Part shown: positions 8,963 through 17,406 of the stretch, piece by piece
How the letters are laid out: each line of letters starts with the position of its first letter
Position numbering within the stretch: position 1 is the first letter of the stretch
Assembly: GCF_025685415.1 (NCBI RefSeq)
Contig: NZ_JAGSYB010000001.1
Location: 3,596,001 to 3,660,000 of the forward strand
From: Terriglobus aquaticus
GTDB taxonomy: Bacteria; Acidobacteriota; Terriglobia; Terriglobales; Acidobacteriaceae
Direction: 5' to 3'
Length of the DNA: 64,000 nt
Made by a program: the position numbers and the translations under genes
The notes under the pieces: model-generated
Told to the model about the DNA's origin: nothing
The model's input: the letters and a program-made list of their open reading frames with translations, nothing else
Database searches by the model: none

Positions 8963-11515
8963 ATGGCTACCAGGGCGAAGTCGCAGAGCAAAACTCCAGG
9001 CACAGAAAAAACCGTTTCACCTACGATCGATGCGCTTCCCGAGCGCGAAACCGGTGCGGATCAACTGCGCACGACTGTCTTCGAGATCTTCCGCCGCTGG
9101 GGCTACCTGCAGGCGCAGCTCGACCCGCTACAGCAGTACCTGCCGCCCGAGCCGTTTCCGGTGGAACTGCCCGAAGGCTCTGACAACATTGCTGCCGAGG
9201 CGCGCAAGTTTTACAGCGGCACCATCGCGCTGGAGTTCAGCCACATCGCCTCGCCCGAGCGGCGCGAATGGCTGCAGGCCGCCATGGAGCAGGAGTACCG
9301 CGAAACGCCCGAACAGCAGGCGCACACGCTGACGCAACTGATCAAAGCCGACCTGTTTGAGCAGACGATTCAGCAGCGTTACCTGGGCACCAAGCGCTTT
9401 TCGCTGGAAGGCCTGACGGTGCTGATCCCGTTCCTCGAGCGCATCTTCGAGGTCTCCTCTGGCCTTGGTGTGGAGCGCTGCAACTTTGCGATGAGCCATC
9501 GCGGCCGCCTGAACGTGATGGTGAACACCGTCGGCCGTTCCGCTGCGGACATCTTCACCAAGTTCGAGGACGTTGATCCGCGCTCCCACCTGGGCGGCGG
9601 CGATGTGAAGTACCACCAGGGCGCGACTGGCGTGTACACGTCGCCTGCGGGCAAGGAAGTTCGCCTGCACCTGGCGTCGAACCCGTCGCACCTGGAAGCG
9701 GTCGATCCCGTCATCATGGGCCGTGCTCGCGCCCGCCAGGTTCGACTGGGCAAGGACGGCGAGAGCAAGGTGCTGCCGATGATCATCCACGGCGACGCGG
9801 CGTTTGCAGGACAGGGCATCTTTGCCGAAACGCTCGACCTTGCGACCATCACTGGATACCAGGTGGGCGGAACGATCCAGGTTGTGGTCAACAATCTGCT
9901 CGGCTTTACGGCGGAGCCGCACGAGTCGAACTCCTCGCGCTACTCGACCGACATTGCGAAGCGCCTGCCGATTCCGATCTTCCACGTGAACGCGGAAGAC
10001 CCCGATGCCGTGCTGCGCGTGGCGAAGATCGCAGCGGAGTACCGCGCCAAGTTCGCGAGCGATGTGGTGGTCGACCTGATCGGGTACCGTCGCCACGGCC
10101 ACTCGGAGGTGGACGATCCCACCGTCACGCAGCCGCGTCGCTACGCCCGCATCAAGGAGACGGCGCCGCTGTACAAGAGCTACGCGGAGCGTCTGGGCAT
10201 TGACGCGTCGGCCGAAATCGCGGCGATTCAGCAGCAGTTCCTTGCCGACCAAGCGCACGGTAAAGAAGCGGAGCACGCGCCCTCGCTGAGCGAGCTGCCG
10301 ACGTACTGGAAGAACTATGAAGGCGGCCGCCTGCCCAAGGGCGAGGACGTCGCCACTGGCTTGACCGCGGATGAGGTAAAGGATCTGGTCGCGCAGTTGA
10401 CCACGGCGCCTGCCGACTTCCATGTTCATCCCAAGGTGCAGGCATTGCTGAAGCAGCGCGTGGAGATGGGCGAGGGCAAGCGCCCGTTCGACTACGGCAC
10501 CGCCGAGCTCGTCGCATACGCTTCGCTGTTGAAGGCCGGCACGCCGGTTCGACTGAGCGGACAGGACTCGCAGCGCGGCACCTTCAACCAGCGGCACTCC
10601 GTCTGGGTCGATACGGAAACGGAGCTGCGCTACTCGCCGCTACAACACCTGTCGGACAACCAGGGCCGCTTCGAGGTCTACAACTCCATGCTCAGCGAGG
10701 CCGCCGTGCTTGGCTTTGAGTATGGCTACAGCCGCGACTACCCCGAGGCGCTGGTGCTGTGGGAGGCGCAGTTCGGCGACTTCGCCAACGGCGCGCAGAT
10801 CATCATCGATCAGTTCATCGCGGCGGGCGAAGCCAAGTGGGGCCTGCAGTCGGGCGTTGTCCTCTTGCTGCCGCACGGCTACGAAGGCCAGGGGCCGGAG
10901 CACTCGTCCGCCCGCATCGAGCGGTATCTGCAGCTTTGCGCGACGGACAACATGATTGTGGCGCAGCCATCGAACGCCGCACAGTACTTCCACCTGCTGC
11001 GTCGGCAGGCGCTGTCGCCGTACCGCAAGCCGCTGGTGGTCTTCACGCCCAAGAGCATGCTGCGCCATCCGGATGCGGTCTCGCCCGTTGTCGACTTGGC
11101 CGCACCGCGCTTCCGCAAAGTGCTGGCCGACGGCGAAGCGAAGGACCCGCGTCGCATCCTCGTCTGCTCGGGCAAGATCGGACACAACCTGCGCGTAGAA
11201 CGTGCGAAGCGGGGCGACTTCTCCACTGCGATCGTCTTCGTCGAACAACTGTATCCGTGGCCTGCCGAAGAGCTGGAAGCCGCGCTGGCGCAGTACCCAC
11301 ACGCAGAAGAGATCGTGTGGGTCCAGGAGGAGCCGGCGAACATGGGCCCGCTCACCTATGCGTACCCGCTGCTGAAGCGTTCGGCCGGGAGCCGTCGCGT
11401 GCTTCGCGTGACGCGTTCGGCGTCGGCCAGCCCCGCAACCGGCTCTGCCAAGGCACATGAGCTCGAGGAGAAGGCGCTGATCGAACTCGCGCTGGGCAGG
11501 GGTGGCAAGAAGTAG
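8963..11515 (+). CDS. sucA: 2-oxoglutarate dehydrogenase E1 component
   Basis: 850 residues, somewhat shorter than E. coli SucA (933). It is the thiamine-diphosphate decarboxylase of the 2-oxoglutarate dehydrogenase complex in the TCA cycle. Family blocks are clear: FAMSHRGRLNVMVN, GDVKYHQGATG, HLASNPSHLEAVDPV, IHGDAAFAGQGIFAE, the ThDP/Mg region around VVNNLLGFTAEPHESNSSRYSTD, YRRHGHSEVDDPTVTQP, and in the second half SGQDSQRGTFNQRHS with LWEAQFGDFANGAQ. The ATG at 8963 follows GAGG. The protein lacks the N-terminal acyltransferase domain found in corynebacterial OdhA. No E2 or E3 gene lies in the window, so the complex is encoded in pieces around the genome. A weak terminator follows at 11539. 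Confidence 0.95.
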   Translation: MATRAKSQSKTPGTEKTVSPTIDALPERETGADQLRTTVFEIFRRWGYLQAQLDPLQQYLPPEPFPVELPEGSDNIAAEARKFYSGTIALEFSHIASPERREWLQAAMEQEYRETPEQQAHTLTQLIKADLFEQTIQQRYLGTKRFSLEGLTVLIPFLERIFEVSSGLGVERCNFAMSHRGRLNVMVNTVGRSAADIFTKFEDVDPRSHLGGGDVKYHQGATGVYTSPAGKEVRLHLASNPSHLEAVDPVIMGRARARQVRLGKDGESKVLPMIIHGDAAFAGQGIFAETLDLATITGYQVGGTIQVVVNNLLGFTAEPHESNSSRYSTDIAKRLPIPIFHVNAEDPDAVLRVAKIAAEYRAKFASDVVVDLIGYRRHGHSEVDDPTVTQPRRYARIKETAPLYKSYAERLGIDASAEIAAIQQQFLADQAHGKEAEHAPSLSELPTYWKNYEGGRLPKGEDVATGLTADEVKDLVAQLTTAPADFHVHPKVQALLKQRVEMGEGKRPFDYGTAELVAYASLLKAGTPVRLSGQDSQRGTFNQRHSVWVDTETELRYSPLQHLSDNQGRFEVYNSMLSEAAVLGFEYGYSRDYPEALVLWEAQFGDFANGAQIIIDQFIAAGEAKWGLQSGVVLLLPHGYEGQGPEHSSARIERYLQLCATDNMIVAQPSNAAQYFHLLRRQALSPYRKPLVVFTPKSMLRHPDAVSPVVDLAAPRFRKVLADGEAKDPRRILVCSGKIGHNLRVERAKRGDFSTAIVFVEQLYPWPAEELEAALAQYPHAEEIVWVQEEPANMGPLTYAYPLLKRSAGSRRVLRVTRSASASPATGSAKAHELEEKALIELALGRGGKK

Positions 11516-11538
11516 CGGTAGCGTTTCTCGAACGAAAG

Positions 11539-11576
11539 CGAAGGCGCGCCGATGCTGGTGCGCCTTTCGCATTTTC
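11539..11576 (+). terminator. Probable terminator after sucA
   Basis: An imperfect stem pairs CGAAGGCGCGCC (11539-11550) with GGTGCGCCTTTCG (11556-11568) across a short loop, with one bulge, and is followed by ATTTTCG. Position 24 bases after the stop and the T-run support a terminator. Confidence 0.55.
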
Positions 11577-11708
11577 GCTTGAAGCACGTCGCACGTCGCT
11601 CGTCGCCTGTTCGTTTACACTGCGCTGGCTCTAGCCGCGCAATGCTGTGACGCTGTGTAGCGCGAGCCTCTTCGCACCGGGGCACCTCGCGCGATCATCC
11701 AAAGCGCT

Positions 11709-12782
11709 ATGACTGCATCCACACCTCGCATCGCTCTCATCGCTGGCGCCTCCGGCATTGTCGGCCGCAACCTGGCAGAACTGCTCAGCAGCGATCCAGC
11801 ATGGCGCACCTATGGCCTGGCCCGCCGGCCGGTCCCGCAAGATGGTGTGGAGGCGGTCGCGGCGGACCTGCTCGATCCTGAGTCGCTCAGAACCGCGCTC
11901 GCAGAGGTCAGGCCGACGCACGTCTTCTTCGCGTCCTGGTTGCGGCAGGAGACGGAGGCTGAGAACATCCGCGTCAACAGCGGCATGGTGCGCAACCTGC
12001 TACAGGCCGTGCAGGGCGGCAGCGTGCGGCACGTTGCGCTTGTGACCGGGTTGAAGCACTACCTTGGACCGTTCGAAGCGTACGGAAAGGGCACCCTGCC
12101 GGCGACGCCCTTTCGAGAGGAACAGCCGCGCCTCGATATCCCGAACTTCTACTATGCGCAGGAAGACGAAGTGTTCGCCGCCGCCGCGCAGCAGGGCTTC
12201 ACGTGGAGCGTGCACCGGCCGCACACCATCATCGGCTTCGCCGTGGGCAATGCGATGAACATGGGCGTGACGCTGGCTATGTACGCGACCATCTGCCGCG
12301 AGACCGGTCGCCCGTTCGTCTTTCCGGGCTCGGGTGTGCAGTGGCGCAGCCTGACGGACATGACCGATGCGCGTCTGCTGGCAAAGCACCTGGAGTGGGC
12401 CGCAACCACGCCCGCCGCGGCGAACCAGGCATTCAACGTGGTCAACGGCGACGTCTTCCGCTGGCAGTGGATGTGGTCGCGACTCGCCGATCACTTCGGC
12501 ATTGCCGCGGCTCCGTTCGACGGCGAAGGCATTCCGCTGGAGCAGCAGCTCGCGGGTGCCGAGGACGATTGGCGCCGCATCGCGGAGAAGTACAGCCTCG
12601 CCGAGCCCGATCTTCACCGCCTCACCTCGGCATGGCATACCGACGCCGACCTGGGCCGGCCCGTTGAGGTCCTGACCGACATGAGCAAGAGCCGCCGCAT
12701 GGGCTTCCTGGAGTACCAGCCCACCGATCAAAGCTTTTTCGATCTCTTTGCGCGTCTGCGGCAGGCGCGCCTGATCCCGTAG
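11709..12782 (+). CDS. SDR-family reductase, PRISE / progesterone 5-beta-reductase-like
   Basis: 357 residues. An extended short-chain dehydrogenase with the N-terminal nucleotide motif AGASGIVGRN (residues about 12-21) and a following Arg-rich stretch (LARRP) that suits NADPH. The motif NFYYAQEDEVF near residue 147 matches the NFYYxxED signature of the PRISE enzymes (plant progesterone 5-beta-reductase and iridoid synthase), where this Tyr acts in 1,4-reduction of enones. TGLKHYLGPFEAYGKG also fits this family. Bacterial members are widespread and their substrate is usually unknown; an enone reductase is inference. It lies on the same strand as the next oxidoreductase, 90 bases away, so they may be co-transcribed. 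Confidence 0.8.
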   Translation: MTASTPRIALIAGASGIVGRNLAELLSSDPAWRTYGLARRPVPQDGVEAVAADLLDPESLRTALAEVRPTHVFFASWLRQETEAENIRVNSGMVRNLLQAVQGGSVRHVALVTGLKHYLGPFEAYGKGTLPATPFREEQPRLDIPNFYYAQEDEVFAAAAQQGFTWSVHRPHTIIGFAVGNAMNMGVTLAMYATICRETGRPFVFPGSGVQWRSLTDMTDARLLAKHLEWAATTPAAANQAFNVVNGDVFRWQWMWSRLADHFGIAAAPFDGEGIPLEQQLAGAEDDWRRIAEKYSLAEPDLHRLTSAWHTDADLGRPVEVLTDMSKSRRMGFLEYQPTDQSFFDLFARLRQARLIP

Positions 12783-12872
12783 CCAGCAGAGATGGCCGCA
12801 GTCTAGCGCCACATCGCCTTCTGCAAGCAGGCGCGCGGTGGAGCGACGCACGCGTTTAGCATCAGAGCATCT

Positions 12873-13898
12873 ATGAAGGCCGTTGGATACACTTTGCCCT
12901 CGCCCATTGAGGCACCTGAGGCGTTGCTCGACATTGAAGTGCCGGAGCCGGAGATCGGCCCGCGCGATCTCTTGGTAGAGATCAAGGCCGTTTCGGTCAA
13001 CCCCGTGGACGTGAAGGTGCGCGCCGGCACGCCGCCCGAACCCGGCTCCGAGTACAAGGTGCTAGGGTACGACGCGGCCGGCGTGGTCGTGCGCCGCGGC
13101 CGCGACTGCAGCCTGTTCAAAGTCGGCGACGAGGTCTGGTACGCCGGGTCGATCGCGCGGCAGGGGACGAATGCGCAGTTCCATGCCGTGGACGAGCGCA
13201 TCGTCGGGAGCAAGCCGAAGTCGATCGGCTTTGCCGAAGCCGCTGCACTGCCGTTGACGGCGATCACCGCCTGGGAGCTCTTGTTTGACCGGCTCGGCAT
13301 CGACCAGTTCAAAGGTGCGCAGGCGCACCAGCGAAAAGGCGTGCTGCTGGTCATTGGCGGTGCCGGCGGTGTTGGATCGATCCTGACGCAGATCGCCAGT
13401 AAGCTGACCGCGCTGACCGTGGTCGCAACTGCGTCCCGTGCTGAGACGGTGCAGTGGTGCTACGGCAATGGTGCGCACTTCGTCATCGACCACCATCGGC
13501 CCATGCTGCAGCAGATGGAAGAGTTGAAGTTTCCGCAGGCCGAGTACATTGCCGCGCTCACCGGTACCGAGCAGCACTTTCCGGAGCTGGCGAAGATCGT
13601 CGCGCCGCAGGGCAAGATCGGCATCATCGACGACCCGAAGCATCTGGACGTGAAGCTGTTGAAGCGCAAGTCCGCGTCGCTGCACTGGGAGTTCATGTTC
13701 ACGCGGCCGGTCTTCGGAACGCAGGACATTCTGCGGCAGCATGACCTGCTAACCGAGGTCGCGCGCCTGGTGGACCTGGGCACGTTGCGCACCACGGTCA
13801 CGCAGCACCTGGGCGCCATCAACGCGCAGCACCTGCGCCGCGCCCATGCCATGCAGGAGAGCGGAACCGCCATGGGCAAGACCGTGCTGGGCGTTTAG
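12873..13898 (+). CDS. MDR-superfamily NAD(P)H:quinone-type oxidoreductase (zinc-binding alcohol dehydrogenase family)
   Basis: 341 residues. A medium-chain dehydrogenase/reductase: GroES-like half at the N-terminus (VSVNPVDVKVRAG, LGYDAAGVVV, GDEVWYAG), then the Rossmann domain with VIGGAGGVGSILTQIA near residues 156-170. It looks closest to the TIGR02817-type 'zinc-binding alcohol dehydrogenase family' of about 340 residues. Despite that name I do not see the Cys/His set of a structural or catalytic zinc, so it is more likely a zinc-free quinone or enone reductase using NADPH. It begins 90 bases after the PRISE-like reductase; both could reduce activated double bonds. A terminator follows. 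Confidence 0.82.
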   Translation: MKAVGYTLPSPIEAPEALLDIEVPEPEIGPRDLLVEIKAVSVNPVDVKVRAGTPPEPGSEYKVLGYDAAGVVVRRGRDCSLFKVGDEVWYAGSIARQGTNAQFHAVDERIVGSKPKSIGFAEAAALPLTAITAWELLFDRLGIDQFKGAQAHQRKGVLLVIGGAGGVGSILTQIASKLTALTVVATASRAETVQWCYGNGAHFVIDHHRPMLQQMEELKFPQAEYIAALTGTEQHFPELAKIVAPQGKIGIIDDPKHLDVKLLKRKSASLHWEFMFTRPVFGTQDILRQHDLLTEVARLVDLGTLRTTVTQHLGAINAQHLRRAHAMQESGTAMGKTVLGV

Positions 13899-13933
13899 AA
13901 GAACGAGATCCGAAAGAACAACCGTGCAAACAC

Positions 13934-13974
13934 AAAGCGGGCGCAGGCTCCATAGCGAAGCCTCACCCGCTTTT
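13934..13974 (+). terminator. Terminator after the MDR oxidoreductase
   Basis: AAAGCGGG (13934-13941) pairs with CCCGCTTT (13966-13973), extended inward by AGGCT with AGCCT, and ends in TTTT. It lies between convergent genes and may serve both. Confidence 0.7.
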
Positions 13975-14001
13975 GCACTTCCCGGCTGTTCGGCCAGATT
14001 C

Positions 14002-14520
14002 TTAGGAGCGAGTGCCCGCCGGCAGCAACTGTGCCACCACGTCGGCGAACTTCTCGAGGATCTGGTTCCAGCCTTCCACCTGGCCGCTCTCCTTCGCGCT
14101 CTCCATCGTCTCGTTGCCGATCAGGGTCAGCCGGGTCTTCCCGTTTCCAAGATCCTCAAACAGAACCACGTCATGAGCGCCTTCGATCGCCTCGTGCTCG
14201 ATGCCGTACACGGCGGGATCCACCTTGTTGCCTTCGGCGTCGACGGGGTACAGCGAGAGGACAATCTTCTCGTGCGGCACAATCTCGTAGTACTCGCCGC
14301 CTGTCCAGTACTCCTGTCCTTCGGGCGACCGCATGCAGAAGCGGTACTTGCCGCCCACGCGGAAATCGATCTCGCAAAACGGCGCGGTAAAGCCCTTGGG
14401 CCCCCACCATTGAGCCGCATACTCCTGGCTTGTCCATGCCTTCCACACCAGTTCGCGCGGAGCATCGAACACCCGCGTTACCGTCATCCGTTGCGGCTCA
14501 GTTGCCGTTCCGTTTGCCAT
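14002..14520 (-). CDS. SRPBCC / AHSA1-domain protein
   Basis: 172 residues. Start ATG at 14520 with GGAGG six bases upstream. The protein has the activator-of-Hsp90 ATPase homologue 1-like pattern: RVFDAPRELVWKAWT at the N-terminus, then QWWGPKGFTAPFCEIDFRVGGKYRF, YEIVPHEKIV and a C-terminal helix GWNQILEKFADVV. These are helix-grip proteins that bind hydrophobic ligands; function is rarely known. Its first bases overlap the end of the ArsR gene by 23 bases, the standard ArsR-SRPBCC pairing, so it is translated as the second gene of that unit and probably regulated by the partner. Confidence 0.88.
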   Translation of the reverse strand: MANGTATEPQRMTVTRVFDAPRELVWKAWTSQEYAAQWWGPKGFTAPFCEIDFRVGGKYRFCMRSPEGQEYWTGGEYYEIVPHEKIVLSLYPVDAEGNKVDPAVYGIEHEAIEGAHDVVLFEDLGNGKTRLTLIGNETMESAKESGQVEGWNQILEKFADVVAQLLPAGTRS

Positions 14521-14905
14521 CACCTGCCTCCTTCTTCATTTGGGTTACTACCGCGTCCAGCTTGTCGAAACTCTCTTCCCAGAACTGGCGATAGTTCATC
14601 GTCCAGTCGTTGACGGCCTTGAGTGCCTCTGGCCTCAGGGTGCAGACGCTCTCCCGGCCGCGCTTGGTCTTCTTCACGATCCGAGCCCGCACCAGGGAGG
14701 CCACGTGCTTTGAAACCATCTGCTGCGAGATGGCAAAGCCCTCCGTGAACCCATGCACGGTGACAGGCCCGTGCGAGAGTCGTTCAACCATCGCACGGCG
14801 GGTCCGATCGGAAAGTGCCGAGAACGTCGCGTCCAGAACATCCACAACCACATGGTTGTGGATTGAGCCGTGTCTGTCAAGAGGAATCTTTGCGTTTGAC
14901 CACAC
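14498..14905 (-). CDS. ArsR-family winged-helix transcriptional regulator
   Basis: Up to 135 residues. The winged helix is clear: FSALSDRTRRAMVERLSHGPVTV, then the recognition helix ISQQMVSKHVASLVRARIVKK and a wing GRESVCTLRPEAL. It lacks obvious metal-binding Cys pairs and belongs to the group partnered with SRPBCC proteins. The start is uncertain. A GTG at 14905 sits directly on the stop of the upstream gene (TAG then GTG) without a good ribosome site. Homologues usually begin just before VVDVLDATFSALSD, which points to a GTG at 14851. That GTG lies inside a perfect palindrome (14841-14862), so binding there would block its own expression. Overlaps the SRPBCC gene by 23 bases. Confidence 0.85.
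   Translation of the reverse strand: MWSNAKIPLDRHGSIHNHVVVDVLDATFSALSDRTRRAMVERLSHGPVTVHGFTEGFAISQQMVSKHVASLVRARIVKKTKRGRESVCTLRPEALKAVNDWTMNYRQFWEESFDKLDAVVTQMKKEAGDGKRNGN
14841..14862. promoter_or_regulatory. Palindromic candidate operator at the start of the ArsR gene
   Basis: TCCACAACCA (14841-14850) and TGGTTGTGGA (14853-14862) form a perfect 10+10 inverted repeat around CA. Size and symmetry fit a dimeric winged-helix binding site. It covers the likely GTG start at 14851 of the regulator, which suggests autorepression. Regulation is inferred, not shown. Confidence 0.55.
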
Positions 14906-15949
14906 CTACTTGTCGCCGGCTTGCAACTCGTATCGAATCGACCAGTCCTGCTGACCACCCACGGGCACGTGAATGGACGTGTACAGCTCCGGGCAAATGG
15001 TCTTTGCCGTGGACCAGAAGTATGCTTTGGTGACAGGAGAGTCTGAGGTCTGCAGTATCGCGGTCTTCGTCTCTGTGTTGGTGACCTGAACGCGGTACTC
15101 ACCCGGTGTGCCGGCGAAGCCGCTGAATGCGCCCTGGGCAACGTGCGCAGCGTCGGGAGTAGCCAGGAACTGAATCGTGTTCCCTTGCACCCGCAGTGCA
15201 GAGGGTGTGGCTGGATCAAAGGTCGGCGCAAAGCCAAGCTTCACCACATCCTGCGGCCCGGTCGTCGCGTGGTCCAGCATGAAGAAGTCGTGATTGTAGA
15301 TCTGCGTCGTAATGTCTTTCTGACCCAGGTTGACCAGTGTGTGGCGCAGGCGAAAGATGGGCTGGCGCGGGTCAAGTTCGACGGTCTTGGTGTACCGGTA
15401 GGAGTAGCCCAGCTTGGACCGCAGCACCTGCGTAAACGTCACGGAACGCTGCGTCACCTTCGTCGTCCACGTGCCGTGGTCCACGATCGGATACACAGTC
15501 CCGAACCGGTAAGGCACATCGCCAACCCTCTGCAGAACACCGACGCCCGGCTTGATGAACTCGCCTGTCGCACCCGCCTCTGCGTACCCCAGCTCCATCC
15601 CATCGGCCGCGCGAAACTCTTCTGCCGGCCCGGTGACCGCATCGTTCGTCATCGGATCGTACTGGTTGAACCATTCTCCGAAGTACGTGCGTCCGCGATA
15701 GCTTGCACACGCGATGATGCCCGACCAATCGAAGCGTGATGAACGGTAATAGCCGTTGGTCGCGTCTGGCAGATACAGGACCAGGTCGACAGCGCCGTTC
15801 GTCAGATATGCGCTGGGATGGTCGGCATGCGGAATGGCGGCACAGGGAGACGTAGCCGGGATCCGAGACTGTGCTTGCGCGTTGATAGCGGCGATAGAAA
15901 GCGCGAGTGCGGCCAATCCCGCCGCAGTGCATGAGTGAGCAGCCGGCAT
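14906..15949 (-). CDS. Secreted protein with mutarotase-like fold, function unknown
   Basis: 347 residues. ATG at 15949 with a strong GGAGAAGG site. A signal peptide ends near NAQAQS (residue about 27). The mature part is beta-rich and contains DLVLYLPDATNGYYRSSRFDWSG broken over several strands, FGEWFNQYDP, PVGGQQDWSIRY and a central NHDFFMLD. This layout (aromatic, His and Asp in a long beta-sandwich that can hold a sugar) resembles galactose-mutarotase-like proteins common in acidobacteria; I cannot name a tested family. Neighbours include an alpha-galactosidase just upstream on the same strand, so a role in handling released sugars is plausible inference. Its stop codon abuts the first possible start of the ArsR gene. 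Confidence 0.75.
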   Translation of the reverse strand: MPAAHSCTAAGLAALALSIAAINAQAQSRIPATSPCAAIPHADHPSAYLTNGAVDLVLYLPDATNGYYRSSRFDWSGIIACASYRGRTYFGEWFNQYDPMTNDAVTGPAEEFRAADGMELGYAEAGATGEFIKPGVGVLQRVGDVPYRFGTVYPIVDHGTWTTKVTQRSVTFTQVLRSKLGYSYRYTKTVELDPRQPIFRLRHTLVNLGQKDITTQIYNHDFFMLDHATTGPQDVVKLGFAPTFDPATPSALRVQGNTIQFLATPDAAHVAQGAFSGFAGTPGEYRVQVTNTETKTAILQTSDSPVTKAYFWSTAKTICPELYTSIHVPVGGQQDWSIRYELQAGDK

Positions 15950-16064
15950 ACCTTCTCCTTACGAACTGCGTGGCAGCGGAACCTTGCTAAGAGTTGAGCG
16001 GGCAGGACGCCGCACGACGTCCTGCTCTAATGCAACTTCACCGATGGAGCTTTCGCGACCCGGC

Positions 16065-17246
16065 CTACTTCGACAAGATCAGCAGCAGCACGCCGTGTCC
16101 CGGGACCACGCCCGTGAAGACGCCGCTTTGCCGGCCCAGGTCTTTGCCGTCCCACACGTCGCGCACGCTTGCGCCGTTTGGAAAGCCGACCTCTGCCAGG
16201 TTGAACTGCATCCTGCGCTCGCCCCACGACGACGTTACCAGCGCCACCGCAACCCGGCCACCGCTCAGCGGCTTCGTCCACACGCTCATGTCGGCGTGCT
16301 CGTACTGGCGTGTGGCCTGCTTGCCAAGCGGGTCCTGATCGATCGCGATCACCTCACGATTCGTCAGGATGGACCGGTCCACGTCCGACATCTTGGTCAG
16401 GTCGTTGCCGGCCAGCAGAGGCGCCGCCAGCATGGCCCACAGGCTCATGTGCTGGCGGTACTCGTCGGGCTTCATTCCACCGTTGCCGATCTCCAGCATG
16501 TCGGGGTCGTTCCAGTGACCGGGACCGGCGTATTGCGCGATGTCGGCCTGCTCCTGGCCGATGATGAACATGCGCGGCCAGGTGTCGTTGATGTCGTCCG
16601 TGGTGCGCCACATCGACGCTCCGACCGACGGTCCCCACTTCCACGGATCGGCGAACCCGTACTGGCAGAGGCTGTACAGGATCGGGCGTCCGGTTGCGCG
16701 CAGGGCATCGCCCATTTTCTTGTACGCCGCAATCATCAGCTTCTCGCCTGCCTGCGGATCGTCGGGGTGCGCCTTGCGTTCCGCGGACATCTGATCGCCG
16801 AACGAGCACAGGTCGTACTTGAGGAAGTCAACGCCCCATGCGGCGTAGGTCTGTGCGTCCTGCGCCTCGTGCCCGTAGCTGCCAGCGTAGCCTGCGCAGG
16901 TCTTCTCGCCGGGCGAGGAGTAAATGCCGAGCTTTAGGCCCTTGCTGTGCACGTAGTCGGCCAGCGCTTTCATGTCCGGAAACTTCTCGTTGCCGCGTAT
17001 TGCGCCGTTCGCATCGCGCTTGCCTTGCCATGTGTCGTCGATGTTCACGTACACGTAACCGGCGTCGCGCATCCCGGTGCTGACCAACTGGTCGGCCGTG
17101 GCACGCACGTCGGCGTCGGTGACTTTTCCGGCAAAGTGGTTCCAGCTATTCCATCCCATGGGTGGTGTTGGCGCGGGCGAGGTTTGTGCGTGAAGCGCAG
17201 GCGCGAACAGAACAGCGAAGGAGGCGAGGAGCAATCGAACGTTCAT
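16065..17246 (-). CDS. Secreted alpha-galactosidase, glycoside hydrolase family 27
   Basis: 393 residues. Start ATG at 17246 after AAGGA; a signal peptide ends at LHA-QT (residue about 20). It hydrolyses terminal alpha-galactosides from plant galactomannan or raffinose-type sugars in the periplasm or outside. GH27 marks are complete: PPMGWNSWN near residue 29, NIDDTWQ, GIYSSPGEKTC, the nucleophile in FLKYDLCS (Asp145), the acid/base region WNDPDM (residues 245-250), and SLWAMLAAPLLAGNDL. A beta-sandwich C-terminal domain follows (VWTKPLSGGRVAVAL). It diverges from glycogen synthase across 160 bases. Confidence 0.94.
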   Translation of the reverse strand: MNVRLLLASFAVLFAPALHAQTSPAPTPPMGWNSWNHFAGKVTDADVRATADQLVSTGMRDAGYVYVNIDDTWQGKRDANGAIRGNEKFPDMKALADYVHSKGLKLGIYSSPGEKTCAGYAGSYGHEAQDAQTYAAWGVDFLKYDLCSFGDQMSAERKAHPDDPQAGEKLMIAAYKKMGDALRATGRPILYSLCQYGFADPWKWGPSVGASMWRTTDDINDTWPRMFIIGQEQADIAQYAGPGHWNDPDMLEIGNGGMKPDEYRQHMSLWAMLAAPLLAGNDLTKMSDVDRSILTNREVIAIDQDPLGKQATRQYEHADMSVWTKPLSGGRVAVALVTSSWGERRMQFNLAEVGFPNGASVRDVWDGKDLGRQSGVFTGVVPGHGVLLLILSK

Positions 17247-17406
17247 GGAGGTCCTTGGGATGAGCAGCATTCACCGCGCTAAGAAGGGTAAGGCATCGAA
17301 CGCGTGCCCGGCTACGAGCATCATCGCTCTTCCTCGGGCCGGGCGTGGGCGCACGGTATCATGAGCACGCGCCCAGAACCATGCAGCGGCCCAAAGGAGC
17401 ACACCC

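Noticed and set aside
9128-10597. 489-codon minus-strand frame inside sucA
   Set aside because: Complement of the 2-oxoglutarate dehydrogenase gene, no recognisable domain.
12873-13898. Classical zinc alcohol dehydrogenase
   Set aside because: The Cys/His ligand pattern is missing; treated as a zinc-free quinone-type reductase.
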